This document shows, piece after piece, positions 1 through 7,440 of a DNA stretch of 27,930 nucleotides. The notes below the pieces were generated by a model, which did no database searches, was not told where the DNA came from, and worked only from the letters and a program-made list of their open reading frames with translations. Every line of letters starts with the position of its first letter. Position 1 is the stretch's first letter. Made by a program: the position numbers and the translations under genes. Source of the stretch: Frateuria_A sp035695185 (lineage in GTDB: Bacteria > Pseudomonadota > Gammaproteobacteria > Xanthomonadales > Rhodanobacteraceae); the NCBI RefSeq assembly GCF_035695185.1, contig NZ_DASSES010000019.1:1-27930 (forward strand), read 5' to 3'.

Positions 1-326
1 AGCCGCAGCGTCTGCGCCTGCGGGCCGAGGTTGCCGAGGTAGCCCGGCAGCGGTGCCACGAAGCTCATCGAATGCGCGTCGCCCTTGAAGAAGATCGCCT
101 CGTCCTTGTCGTTGGCGGCCAGTTGCTCGGTCATCGCCTGCTCGAGCTCGCGGCGCAGGAACTGCTGCGCCGAGCGCACCGCATCGAGCCGCTCCACCGC
201 GGCGCTGCCGGCGCGCACGCTGTGCGTGGCGGTGCGGATGCCCGAGTACACGCCCACCAGCAGCAGCGCCAGCAGCGCGAGCGCGGCGAGCACTTCCATC
301 AGGGTGAAGCCGGCCTGGCGCCTCAT
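1..326 (-). CDS. gspJ: T2SS minor pseudopilin GspJ (partial, C-terminus beyond window)
   Basis: The frame opens at an ATG (324-326) that overlaps the gspI stop codon as ATGA and stays open to the left edge, giving about 108 residues. It begins MRRQAGFTLMEVLAALALLA, a textbook type IV prepilin-like leader: a short basic leader, cleavage after Gly6, Phe at +1, Glu at +5, then a hydrophobic helix. GspJ is one of the minor pseudopilins (H-I-J-K) thought to form the tip of the T2SS pseudopilus in the periplasm, after processing by the GspO/PilD prepilin peptidase. Position directly after gspI matches the conserved operon order, which is the main reason for calling J. The remainder and gspK onwards should lie to the left. 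Certain as a pseudopilin; very likely J. Confidence 0.9.
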   Translation of the reverse strand, partial: MRRQAGFTLMEVLAALALLALLLVGVYSGIRTATHSVRAGSAAVERLDAVRSAQQFLRRELEQAMTEQLAANDKDEAIFFKGDAHSMSFVAPLPGYLGNLGPQAQTLR

Positions 327-805
327 GGCGCGTTGCCGGGCAACGGTGGCGCGCCGACCCGCAGCGTGCTGAAACGGGCGTGGTAGTCGTGGCCGGCGCT
401 GGCCCAGAGCACGTCCAGGTCCAGCCGGTACAGCCGCAGCGGCGACACCGGCACCGCCTGCTGCGGGCCGGGCGCCGCGGTAACCGGCGGCTGCCATGGC
501 TGCACGTCAAGTTGCCAGCGGTAGGTCGCGTCGAACTTCCCGCTGCTGCGGCCGACGCGGATCGGCTCCAGCACGAACGCGCTGTCGAGCAGGCTGCGCG
601 CGCGCAGCGCCGCGCCGCTGCGTTCGGCCGAGCGCGCGGTGAGATTGAGCGAGCTGCCGGCCACGCGCATCAGCGAGGCGAAGGTGATCGCCAGCAGCAG
701 CACGGCGGCGATCACCTCGAGCAGGCTGAAGCCCCGCGCACGCGAGGCGCGCCCGGAAAGGCCACCGCAGCTTGACGACCGTGATTGCCCGACGCGAACC
801 ACCAC
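323..805 (-). CDS. gspI: T2SS minor pseudopilin GspI
   Basis: The frame ends in a TGA that overlaps the gspJ ATG. The diagnostic part is GFSLLEVIAAVLLLAITFA followed by about 115 residues, the size and layout of GspI. The start is uncertain: the codons before the prepilin motif offer only GTGs (818-820, 803-805, 800-802), none with a visible Shine-Dalgarno. I chose 805, which gives 160 residues and a leader of 24 residues, longer than the usual 5-10. The leader is arginine-rich and ends in SRAR just before the cleaved Gly. The gene sits between gspH (ends 865) and gspJ, the normal T2SS order. It is a minor pseudopilin, inner-membrane inserted and then incorporated into the pseudopilus tip complex. 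Confidence 0.85.
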   Translation of the reverse strand: MVVRVGQSRSSSCGGLSGRASRARGFSLLEVIAAVLLLAITFASLMRVAGSSLNLTARSAERSGAALRARSLLDSAFVLEPIRVGRSSGKFDATYRWQLDVQPWQPPVTAAPGPQQAVPVSPLRLYRLDLDVLWASAGHDYHARFSTLRVGAPPLPGNAP

Positions 806-864
806 GTGTGTAGCGCACACCGGGGCGGATCGACGCGCCACCGCACGCCCTGCATGCCGTGCCC

Positions 865-1398
865 TCACGAGGTCACCACGCTCACGGCGCCGGTCAGCCA
901 CGCCACGTTGACCTGCCAGCGGCGTTCGCCGCGCTGCAGGACGATGTGGCCGCCGGTGGAGCTGCCATCGGGAAAGAAGCGGATGCGGCCGGTGTGGTTG
1001 TCGGGCTGGTCTTCGCGCGCGCTGGTGATGGACAGGCGCATGCCCTGCGGCAGCTTGATCTCGTGCCCGCCGGCGGCGTGGTAGCTGGCCGCCTTGAGGT
1101 CGAGGTCGAAGGTCTGGTCTTTCCCCTTGACGATCGCCTGCGCGCGGGTGGCGCGCAGCGCGGCGGCCAGCTCCACGCTCGCCGCGCGCACCCGCGCACT
1201 GGAGAGACCCTGGCTCACCGCCACCGCGACCGCCGCGGCGGCAATGCCGATCAGCAAGATAACCGCGAGCATTTCCAGCAAGGTGAAGCCGCGCGCGCGC
1301 GAAACACCACGAACGCGCTGGCGGCCGGCGCATGCCGGCGCCGCAGGGCGCCCGCGCCCCGCCTGCCCGGTTGCCCGTTCCCCGCGCCCCGCTTTCAT
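865..1398 (-). CDS. gspH: T2SS minor pseudopilin GspH
   Basis: 177 residues. The ATG (1396-1398) overlaps the gspG stop as ATGA, implying translational coupling. The prepilin motif GFTLLEMLAVILLIGIAAAA starts at residue 37, so the leader would be 36 residues, rich in Arg and Gly and much longer than normal. An internal GTG nearer the motif (about residues 29-32) cannot be excluded as the true start. The rest of the chain, with an alternating beta pattern and a GRIRFFPDGSS segment near residue 140, is typical of GspH/FimT-like pseudopilins. It is expected to sit at the tip of the pseudopilus with I, J and K. Gene order and the prepilin motif make the assignment secure. Confidence 0.88.
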   Translation of the reverse strand: MKAGRGERATGQAGRGRPAAPACAGRQRVRGVSRARGFTLLEMLAVILLIGIAAAAVAVAVSQGLSSARVRAASVELAAALRATRAQAIVKGKDQTFDLDLKAASYHAAGGHEIKLPQGMRLSITSAREDQPDNHTGRIRFFPDGSSTGGHIVLQRGERRWQVNVAWLTGAVSVVTS

Positions 1399-1874
1399 TG
1401 CCAGTTACCGATGTCCTTGCTGTAGCCGTCGCCGCCGGGCTGGCCGTCCTGGCCGTAGAACACCAGGTCGTAGCTGCCGTGCTCGCCGGGTGCCTTGTAG
1501 CCGAAGGCATGCCCGAACGGGTCGACCAGGTCGGACGGCTTGGCGTACGGGCCCTGCCAGTTCGGCGCGTTCGGCGGGCGCTTGACCAGCGCCTCCAGGG
1601 AAGCCGGCGGCGAGCCGTTGTCCAGCGCGTAGTTCTCGACCTTCTGGCCGAGCGTCATCAGCTGTGCCTTGCCGGCGCCGTACTTGCCCTTGTCCACGCT
1701 GCCGCCGACCTGGCGCACCACGATCGCGCCGATGATGCCGATCAGCACGATCACCGCGAGCATCTCCAGCAGAGTGAAGCCCTTGGCGCGTCGCGCGCGC
1801 GGGGAGCGGGCGATGGGCGGGACCTGCGCGGGCGCCCGCTGGCCTGTTCCCTGTTCCCGTGTCTGGCTAGTCAT
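1395..1874 (-). CDS. gspG: T2SS major pseudopilin GspG
   Basis: 159 residues; the ATG at 1872-1874 has a good GGAG ribosome binding site seven bases upstream, so this start is well supported. GspG is the main subunit of the T2SS pseudopilus that pushes substrates through the outer-membrane secretin. The prepilin signature GFTLLEMLAVIVLIGIIGAI begins at residue 32. After it come the conserved helix with DKGKYGAGKAQL, a DNGSPP segment, the WQGPYAKPSDLVDPFGHAF block and a C-terminal acidic/glycine region (GQDGQPGGDGYSKDIGNW), which correspond to the calcium-binding loop region of GspG. The 31-residue Arg-rich leader is unusually long, and I see no alternative start. It lies 16 bp after gspF and overlaps gspH. 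Confidence 0.95.
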   Translation of the reverse strand: MTSQTREQGTGQRAPAQVPPIARSPRARRAKGFTLLEMLAVIVLIGIIGAIVVRQVGGSVDKGKYGAGKAQLMTLGQKVENYALDNGSPPASLEALVKRPPNAPNWQGPYAKPSDLVDPFGHAFGYKAPGEHGSYDLVFYGQDGQPGGDGYSKDIGNWQ

Positions 1875-1890
1875 TACATCTCTCCACGTT

Positions 1891-3108
1891 TTACTGAATG
1901 TTGGCCGTGAGGCTCAGGAGCGGCATCAGGATCGCCGCCATGATGATCGCCACCAGCACGGTCATCACGATGGTGAGCGCCGGCACCAGCGCGGCGAGCA
2001 GGCGGTCGATCGCGCGCTTGGATTCGACGTCGAAAGTGTCGGCGACCTTCAGCAGCATGGTGTCCAGCTGGCCGGCTTCCTCGCCCACCTGCACCATCTG
2101 CAGCGACAGCCGCGGGAAGCGTTGCGAGCGGGCCAGCGCTGCGCTTAGACCGCCGCCGCCCTTGACCAGTTCGGCGGCGCGGGCGAGCGCGTCGTCCAGC
2201 GCGGTGTTGCTGGTCACCTGGCGCGCGATCCCCAGCGCGGTGAGCAGCGGCACGCCGTTCTTGAGCAGCGTGCCGAGCGTGCGCGCGATGCGTGCGGTCT
2301 CGACCTTGAGCAGCAGCGGACCGACCACGCGCATCGTCAGCAAGCGGGCGTGCCAGGCCATGCGCAGCGCCGGGTCGCGCAGGCGCGCGCGCCAGACCAG
2401 GCCACCGCCGATCAACAGCAGCAGGAGCAGCCACCACCAGCCCTGCAGCACGCTGCCGATGAACAGCACCACGCGGGTGATCCACGGGATCGGCACCTGC
2501 ATGTCCTGGAAGATCGGCACGAACTGCGGCACCACGTAGGCCAGCAGCAGCACCAGCGAGCCAAGCACGCCGACCATCAGGAAGGCCGGATAGATCAGCG
2601 CGTTGACGATGCTGCCGCGCAGTTGCTGGGCGCGCTCGAGGTAATCGGCCAGGCGGCGCAGGGTGTCCTCCAGCGAGCCGCCCGCCTCGCCGGCACGCAC
2701 CAGCGAGAGGTACAGCTTGGGGAACACGCCGTGTTCCTCGTCCAGCGCTTGCGACAGCGTGGTGCCGCCGCGCACGCGATCGCGCACGCGCTCGACCAGC
2801 CGCCGCGCGCGCTCGCCTTCGGGCAGTTCCATCAGGATGCCGAGCGCGCGATCCAGCGGCTGGCCGGCGCCGAGCAGGGTGGCCAGCTGGTGGGTGAACT
2901 GCGCGAGCTGGTCGCCGGTGAACGGGCCGCGCTTGAACAGCGCGGCGAGGGCCGAGCCTTCGCCCAGGGCGTCGGCGGGTTTGGCTTCCAGCGGCGTGTG
3001 GCCCTGGTCCTGCAGGCGGCCGATCGCCTCCTCCAGGCTCGGCGCCTCGATCTGCCCCTGCAGGGTTTCGCCCGCGGCACTGATGGCGCGGTAGCGGAAC
3101 TGCGCCAT
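1891..3108 (-). CDS. gspF: T2SS inner-membrane platform protein GspF
   Basis: 405 residues, the usual family length. GspF is the polytopic core of the inner-membrane platform that couples the GspE ATPase to pseudopilus assembly. Two repeated T2SSF domains can be seen, at about residues 70-193 and 270-395, each with the basic/acidic helices typical of the family (FTHQLATLLGAG..., and ARIARTLGTLLKNGVPLLTAL in the second copy). Hydrophobic segments lie at about 170-192, 213-238 and 372-400. The start is supported by GGAG eight bases upstream of the ATG. It is separated from gspE by 236 bp, an unusual break in an otherwise tightly packed operon, and that gap holds repeats. Confidence 0.96.
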   Translation of the reverse strand: MAQFRYRAISAAGETLQGQIEAPSLEEAIGRLQDQGHTPLEAKPADALGEGSALAALFKRGPFTGDQLAQFTHQLATLLGAGQPLDRALGILMELPEGERARRLVERVRDRVRGGTTLSQALDEEHGVFPKLYLSLVRAGEAGGSLEDTLRRLADYLERAQQLRGSIVNALIYPAFLMVGVLGSLVLLLAYVVPQFVPIFQDMQVPIPWITRVVLFIGSVLQGWWWLLLLLLIGGGLVWRARLRDPALRMAWHARLLTMRVVGPLLLKVETARIARTLGTLLKNGVPLLTALGIARQVTSNTALDDALARAAELVKGGGGLSAALARSQRFPRLSLQMVQVGEEAGQLDTMLLKVADTFDVESKRAIDRLLAALVPALTIVMTVLVAIIMAAILMPLLSLTANIQ

Positions 3109-3130
3109 GTCAGAGGCTCCGTGTGCGCCG

Positions 3131-3184
3131 CTCCCTCTTCCCCATCTTTGATCGATGCAGCGGGAGAGGGCTGGGATGAGGGGT
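3131..3184 (-). repeat. Interspersed repeat, copy 1 (minus orientation)
   Basis: Read on the minus strand this contains CCCCTCATCCCAGCCCTCTC followed by a matching purine-rich arm (GGGGAAGAGGGAG), so it can fold back on itself. It is the inverse of the copy at 3280-3320. The CCCTCACCCCAACCCTCTCCC theme is, from memory, a common dispersed element in high-GC proteobacteria. It is non-coding; the apparent reading frames across it are low-complexity. Confidence 0.6.
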
Positions 3185-3279
3185 CAAGGTGTACGGGAAA
3201 GGGTGCGCGAAGCGCAGTGTTTCGCTGCTCTTCAACGCAAACGCGGCAACGGCTCCGGGATGGTTCCGGGCGAGCCCCA

Positions 3280-3320
3280 GCCCCTCACCCCAACCCTCTG
3301 CCCGGCGGGTAGAGGGAGCA
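3280..3320 (+). repeat. Interspersed repeat, copy 2 (plus orientation)
   Basis: Contains CCCCTCACCCCAACCCTCTG, a short GC-rich loop and then GTAGAGGGAGCA, giving a partial hairpin. It shares its core with the inverted copy at 3131-3184 and with the copy at 12624-12660. With copy 1 it forms an inverted pair about 100 bp apart inside the gspE-gspF gap, so a transcript through the operon could form a larger stem. Confidence 0.6.
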
Positions 3321-3344
3321 AGGGCGTGGCCGGCTCGCACGGCA

Positions 3345-5075
3345 TCAGCCTTCCTGCGTGACACGCAGCACCTCCTCCAGCGTGGTCACGCCGGCGACCG
3401 CCTTGGCGATGCCGTCCTCGTACATGGTGCGCATGCCTTCGGCGCGAGCGACGCGTTCGATCTCGCTGGCGTCGGCGCGCTGCATCACCAGCCGGCGCAA
3501 CGGCTCGCTCATCACCAGGAATTCGACGATCGCGCGGCGGCCGCGGTAACCGCTCGGGTTGGCCGCGCTGGAGCCCGGCTTCCACAGGCGGATCGGCCGC
3601 TCGTTGGTGTATTTCTCCAGCTCGAACTCGGCAATCACTTCCGGTGGTGGCTCGTAGGGAACCGCCGTTTCCGGATCGAGCCGGCGCACCAGCCGCTGCG
3701 CCAGGATGGCGTTGACCGTCGAGCCGAGCAGGTAATCCTCCACGCCCATGTCGAGCAACCGGGTGACACCGCCGGCGGCCGAGTTGGTATGCAGCGTGGA
3801 GAGCACCAGGTGGCCGGTCAGCGCCGACTGGATCGCGATGCGGCAGGTCTCCAGGTCGCGCATCTCGCCGATCATGATCACGTCCGGATCCTGGCGCATG
3901 ATCGAGCGCAGCGCGTTGGCGAAGTCCAGCCCGATCTGCGGCTTGACCTGGATCTGGTTGATGCCCTCGAGCTGGTATTCGACCGGATCCTCGACGGTGA
4001 TGATCTTGACGTCCGGCGTGTTGATCCGCGACAGCGCCGTGTACAGCGTGGTGGTCTTGCCCGAACCGGTCGGGCCGGTCACCAGCAGGATCCCGTTGGG
4101 ACGCTCGAGCACCTCGACGAAGCGCTTTTCGAACTCAGGCGTGAAACCGAGCGAAGCGAAGTCGAACACCACCGATTCGCGGTCCAGGATACGCATCACC
4201 ACCGACTCGCCGTAGGCGGTCGGCACGGTCGACACGCGCAGGTCCAGTTCCTTGCCCTGCACGCGCAACTGGATGCGCCCGTCCTGCGGCAGCCGACGCT
4301 CGGCGATGTTGAGCTTGGCCATGATCTTGACGCGGCTGATCACCGCGGCAGTGGACGAGGACGGTGGCGCCTCGACCTCGTGCAGCACGCCGTCGATGCG
4401 GTAGCGGACCTTGAGGCGGTTCTCGAACGGCTCGATGTGCACGTCGGAGGCGCGCTGTTCCACCGCACGCTGCAGGATCAGGTTGACCAGGCGGATCACC
4501 GGCGCCTCGGAGGCGAGGTCGCGCAGGTGCTCGACGTCGTCCTCCTCGCTGGCTTCGCCGCCAAGGTTCTCCACGATGGTGCCCATCGCCGAACGGCCGG
4601 TGCCGTAGTAGCGTTCGATCAGGTCGTCGATTTCCGAGCGCAGGCCGATGCGCAAGGCGACCGGCCGGCCGGCGGCCAGTTCGATCGCCTGCAGCGGATA
4701 GGGATCGGCCGGATCAGCCACCACCAGCGCCAGGTCGTCCTCGCCCTCGCGGACGGGGACCACGTGCTGCTGCTTGAGGAAGCGCAGCGACAGTTCGGGT
4801 TCGGCCGGCGGCATTTCCGGCGCATCGCGCGCCGCCAGCAGCGGCACGCCGAGCAGCTCGGACCAGGCCTCGGCCAGGTCGCGCTCGGACACCAGCCCGA
4901 GCCGCGCCAGCAGCGCGGTCAGGGTGCCTTCGGGCGCCTCCTCGTGCAGCCGGCGCGCACGATGGAGGTCGCTGTCCTTGAGGTTGCCGCGCGACACCAG
5001 GAGTGCGCAGACCGCCGCTTCACGGTCGTCCACGGAGAGCGCCCAGGTGGCCGCGGGCGTTGGAACTGCCGACAT
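3345..5075 (-). CDS. gspE: T2SS assembly ATPase GspE
   Basis: A cytoplasmic hexameric ATPase that powers pseudopilus assembly. I place the start at the ATG 5073-5075 (576 residues) because GGGAG lies about seven bases upstream; an in-frame GTG at 5094-5096 would add seven residues without a binding site. The N-terminal T2SSE/MshEN-like domain (about 1-150) binds GspL. The C-terminal RecA-like domain has Walker A GPTGSGKTT (334-342), the Asp box around VEDPVE, Walker B-like DPDVIMIGEMRD (396-407) and the His box LSTLHTN. The subdomain after about residue 460, where most GspE proteins carry two CxxC pairs binding zinc, has no cysteine here, although GYRGR that normally follows is kept. It is the first gene of the operon and is followed by gspF-G-H-I-J. 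Confidence 0.96.
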   Translation of the reverse strand: MSAVPTPAATWALSVDDREAAVCALLVSRGNLKDSDLHRARRLHEEAPEGTLTALLARLGLVSERDLAEAWSELLGVPLLAARDAPEMPPAEPELSLRFLKQQHVVPVREGEDDLALVVADPADPYPLQAIELAAGRPVALRIGLRSEIDDLIERYYGTGRSAMGTIVENLGGEASEEDDVEHLRDLASEAPVIRLVNLILQRAVEQRASDVHIEPFENRLKVRYRIDGVLHEVEAPPSSSTAAVISRVKIMAKLNIAERRLPQDGRIQLRVQGKELDLRVSTVPTAYGESVVMRILDRESVVFDFASLGFTPEFEKRFVEVLERPNGILLVTGPTGSGKTTTLYTALSRINTPDVKIITVEDPVEYQLEGINQIQVKPQIGLDFANALRSIMRQDPDVIMIGEMRDLETCRIAIQSALTGHLVLSTLHTNSAAGGVTRLLDMGVEDYLLGSTVNAILAQRLVRRLDPETAVPYEPPPEVIAEFELEKYTNERPIRLWKPGSSAANPSGYRGRRAIVEFLVMSEPLRRLVMQRADASEIERVARAEGMRTMYEDGIAKAVAGVTTLEEVLRVTQEG

Positions 5076-5234
5076 GCAGTGTCTCCCGCCAGTCACGTCA
5101 ACCCGTCAACACCCCCCGCGTCGACGAGAAAACCCATTGGTAGCACATCCCCCGGCCCGGGCGCGAGCGCGCGACGGGGGACGCCGTGGAACTTCCGACT
5201 AACATCGCCTGCACAAGTTCAGCGCGGCGTGAAA

Positions 5235-5260
5235 CGGCCGGCGCACCCGTGCGCCGGCCG
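5235..5260 (-). terminator. Hairpin terminator after the adhesin gene
   Basis: A perfect 12-bp inverted repeat (CGGCCGGCGCAC and its complement) with a 2-nt spacer starts 21 bp beyond the adhesin stop codon. On the minus strand it is followed by TTTC, a short U-run. It probably ends the adhesin transcript and insulates gspE. Confidence 0.65.
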
Positions 5261-5280
5261 CCCGTGGACCGGGTGGAGCC

Positions 5281-7332
5281 TTACCAGCCCACGCCCAGCC
5301 CCACGCCGCCGGAGGTCTCGTTGCCGCTGACCGCCGCGCCGAAGGTGAGGCTGGCGTGCGAGGACAGCTGGCGCGAGTAGCCCACCGCCAGCGCGCCCCG
5401 GTTGCGGTAGCCGCCCACGCCGACGCCCAGCCGGTTGGGACTGTCGATGCCCTGGGTGCTGAACGCCATCTGCGACATCGCCGAGCCCATCGCGCCGACC
5501 TGGTCCAGGCGGGCGTTCACCGCACGGAAGCGGTCGTCGACTTCGCGGCGGAAGCTGGCCAGGTCCAGCGAGACGCTGGCCAGCCGCTGGTCCGCATAGG
5601 ACTGCGCGCGTGCCAGGGTCTGGCGGTCGCCGGCATCGGTGTAGCTCTTGGCCGTGGCGAGCGCCTGGTCGACCTGTCCGGTGTTGGCCGCATCGGTGGC
5701 GACGGTGCCGGCGGCCACGTTGTGCAGGGCGGTGCCGCGGGCGCCGCTCAGCGTGATGCCGCTCTTGTCGCCGACGTCGTACTTGACCGCGGTGGCATCG
5801 GTCACGCCGACCTGCTGCGCCACCGCATCGAGCTGGCCCTTGTTCACCGCGTCGGTGGCGTCGACGCCGTCGGCCACGTTGACGACGCGGCGTTCGCTGC
5901 CGGCCGCGCCGACCGACACGGTGTTGTCCTGGTCGGCGACCGAACCCGCGCCGATCGCCACGCTGTTGTCGCCCAGGGCGGTGGCGCCGGCACCCTGCGC
6001 GACGCTGCCCTGGCCCACGGCCGCGGACCCGGCACCGATCGCCACCCCGTTGTCGGCCTGAACATAAGCGGCGGCGCCGACCGCCACCCCCGCGGCGCCG
6101 TCCGACTCGCTGCCATCGCCGACGGCGACACTGTCGGTGTTGGAAGCGAGCGAGCCGACACCCATCGCCACCGAATAGTCGCCCGAGGCCGTGCTCTGCA
6201 CGCCGGAGGCCAGGCTGGCGTAGCCGGTGGCGCTGGAGGCGTAACCGAAGGCACTGGCGAAATCCGCGGCCACGCTGAAACCGCCCAGCGCGTTGGCGTA
6301 GTTGCCGGCAGCGAAACTGTCCAGCCCGATCGCCACCGATTGGCTGCCGAAGGCGCCGGTGTTGGGATCAGCCTGGGAGCCGATGGCGATGCTGTAGCTC
6401 CCTTGCGCGAAGGCGTCGGAGCCGAGCGCAGTGGCCGAGGTATCGAGCGCCTGGGCGTTGTTGCCGGCGGCCGTCGCCTTGTCCGCCGCGGCGAGCGAAC
6501 CGCCCCCCATGGCCGAGGCGCCCGTGCCCTGGGCCCAGGCGCCATTGCCGCTGGCCAGGGCGAAGTCGCCCATCGCGGTGGCCTGGTAGCCGTCGGCCAT
6601 GGCGCCGGTGCCCTGGGCGTAGGCCAGCGAACCGAGCGCGATGGCGCCTTCGCCGGTGGCGGTGGTGGCCTCGCCGGACATCGGGTCGGCATCGCCGCCG
6701 CCGATGGCGATGGTGCCGCGGTCGGAAGCCTGCGCGTTGGCACCCAGCGCCACGCTCTCGTAGCCATCGGCACCGGCGTTGGTGCCGCCGGCGAACGAGC
6801 CCTGGCCGGTGGCGTAGGACAGCGAGCCGACCGCGGTGCTGTCCACGCCGTCGGCGCCGGCGCCCGCACCCAGTGCCGTGGCGCCGAACGCGCTTGCCTC
6901 GGTGCCGTAGACGGTGCCGTCGAAATCGGTGTAGGTGCCGCCCAGCGCCGTCCCCGAATCGGCCGTGGCACTGCTGCCCTGGCCCGTCGCGGTGGCGTTG
7001 TCGCCGGCGGCGAGCGCATTGGCGCCCGTGGCGGTGGCGCCGGTGCCGGTCGCGGTGGCGCCCTGGCCGCAGGCCGTGGCGTCAGCGTCGGTCGGGACCG
7101 TCGTATAGGTCGACGTGCTCCCATCGGTGGTGAGTACGCAGGCGCTCGGTGCCTGCTGGGCATGGGTCACCCCCAGCGGCGCCCAGGGCAGCACGGCGGC
7201 CGCCAGGGTGGCGGTGATGGCGGCGGCCAGCCGACCACGGCGGCCATCGCGGCGGCCACCCCGGGCCGGCTCGCCGGTCGCTACCGGGGCGTCCATGGCC
7301 GGGTTCCGGATCTTGCTGTGGATCGTGTTCAT
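5281..7332 (-). CDS. YadA-like trimeric autotransporter adhesin
   Basis: 683 residues; ATG with a strong AGGAGA binding site. Such proteins (type Vc secretion) form trimers on the cell surface and bind host, matrix or other cells. The N-terminal 58 residues form an extended signal region: MNTIHSKIRN resembles a degenerate ESPR, then an Arg-rich stretch, a hydrophobic core (35-48) and a likely cut after THAQ. Residues about 85-470 are the head, a run of about 14-residue YadA repeats (SVAIG, TAMG, TALG types). The neck is at about 473-502 (SVGAAGSERRVVNVADGVDA...NKGQL), with a second neck-like HNVAAGTVATDAANTGQVD at 537-555. A short coiled coil (555-612) and the YadA anchor beta-barrel domain (612-683, ending in Trp) complete it. 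The stalk is very short relative to the head. Downstream of the M4 protease, but terminators separate the units. Confidence 0.95.
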   Translation of the reverse strand: MNTIHSKIRNPAMDAPVATGEPARGGRRDGRRGRLAAAITATLAAAVLPWAPLGVTHAQQAPSACVLTTDGSTSTYTTVPTDADATACGQGATATGTGATATGANALAAGDNATATGQGSSATADSGTALGGTYTDFDGTVYGTEASAFGATALGAGAGADGVDSTAVGSLSYATGQGSFAGGTNAGADGYESVALGANAQASDRGTIAIGGGDADPMSGEATTATGEGAIALGSLAYAQGTGAMADGYQATAMGDFALASGNGAWAQGTGASAMGGGSLAAADKATAAGNNAQALDTSATALGSDAFAQGSYSIAIGSQADPNTGAFGSQSVAIGLDSFAAGNYANALGGFSVAADFASAFGYASSATGYASLASGVQSTASGDYSVAMGVGSLASNTDSVAVGDGSESDGAAGVAVGAAAYVQADNGVAIGAGSAAVGQGSVAQGAGATALGDNSVAIGAGSVADQDNTVSVGAAGSERRVVNVADGVDATDAVNKGQLDAVAQQVGVTDATAVKYDVGDKSGITLSGARGTALHNVAAGTVATDAANTGQVDQALATAKSYTDAGDRQTLARAQSYADQRLASVSLDLASFRREVDDRFRAVNARLDQVGAMGSAMSQMAFSTQGIDSPNRLGVGVGGYRNRGALAVGYSRQLSSHASLTFGAAVSGNETSGGVGLGVGW

Positions 7333-7404
7333 ATGGTTCTCCTGAAGGCACGCAAGGCGGTGCCATGCCGCCTCGCGGGCAGCCTGGAATGGATGAGGAG
7401 GGCA

Positions 7405-7428
7405 CGGGCCTGCCGTGCGGCAGGCCCG
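7405..7428 (-). terminator. Hairpin terminator after the M4 metalloprotease
   Basis: A perfect 10-bp stem (CGGGCCTGCC / GGCAGGCCCG) with a GTGC loop starts 13 bp after the protease stop codon. No clear U-tract follows on the minus strand, so strength is uncertain. It lies between the protease and the adhesin ribosome binding site. Confidence 0.6.
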
Positions 7429-7440
7429 GCAAGGGGTGGC

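Noticed and set aside
323..1510. A single 395-residue frame covering gspI and beyond
   Set aside because: Only the last 136-160 residues are GspI; the upstream part is a shadow of gspG and gspH.
5281..7332. The repeated DNA of the adhesin head as a CRISPR array or tandem non-coding repeat
   Set aside because: The repeats are diverged protein-level head repeats in an intact reading frame with no identical direct repeats or spacers.
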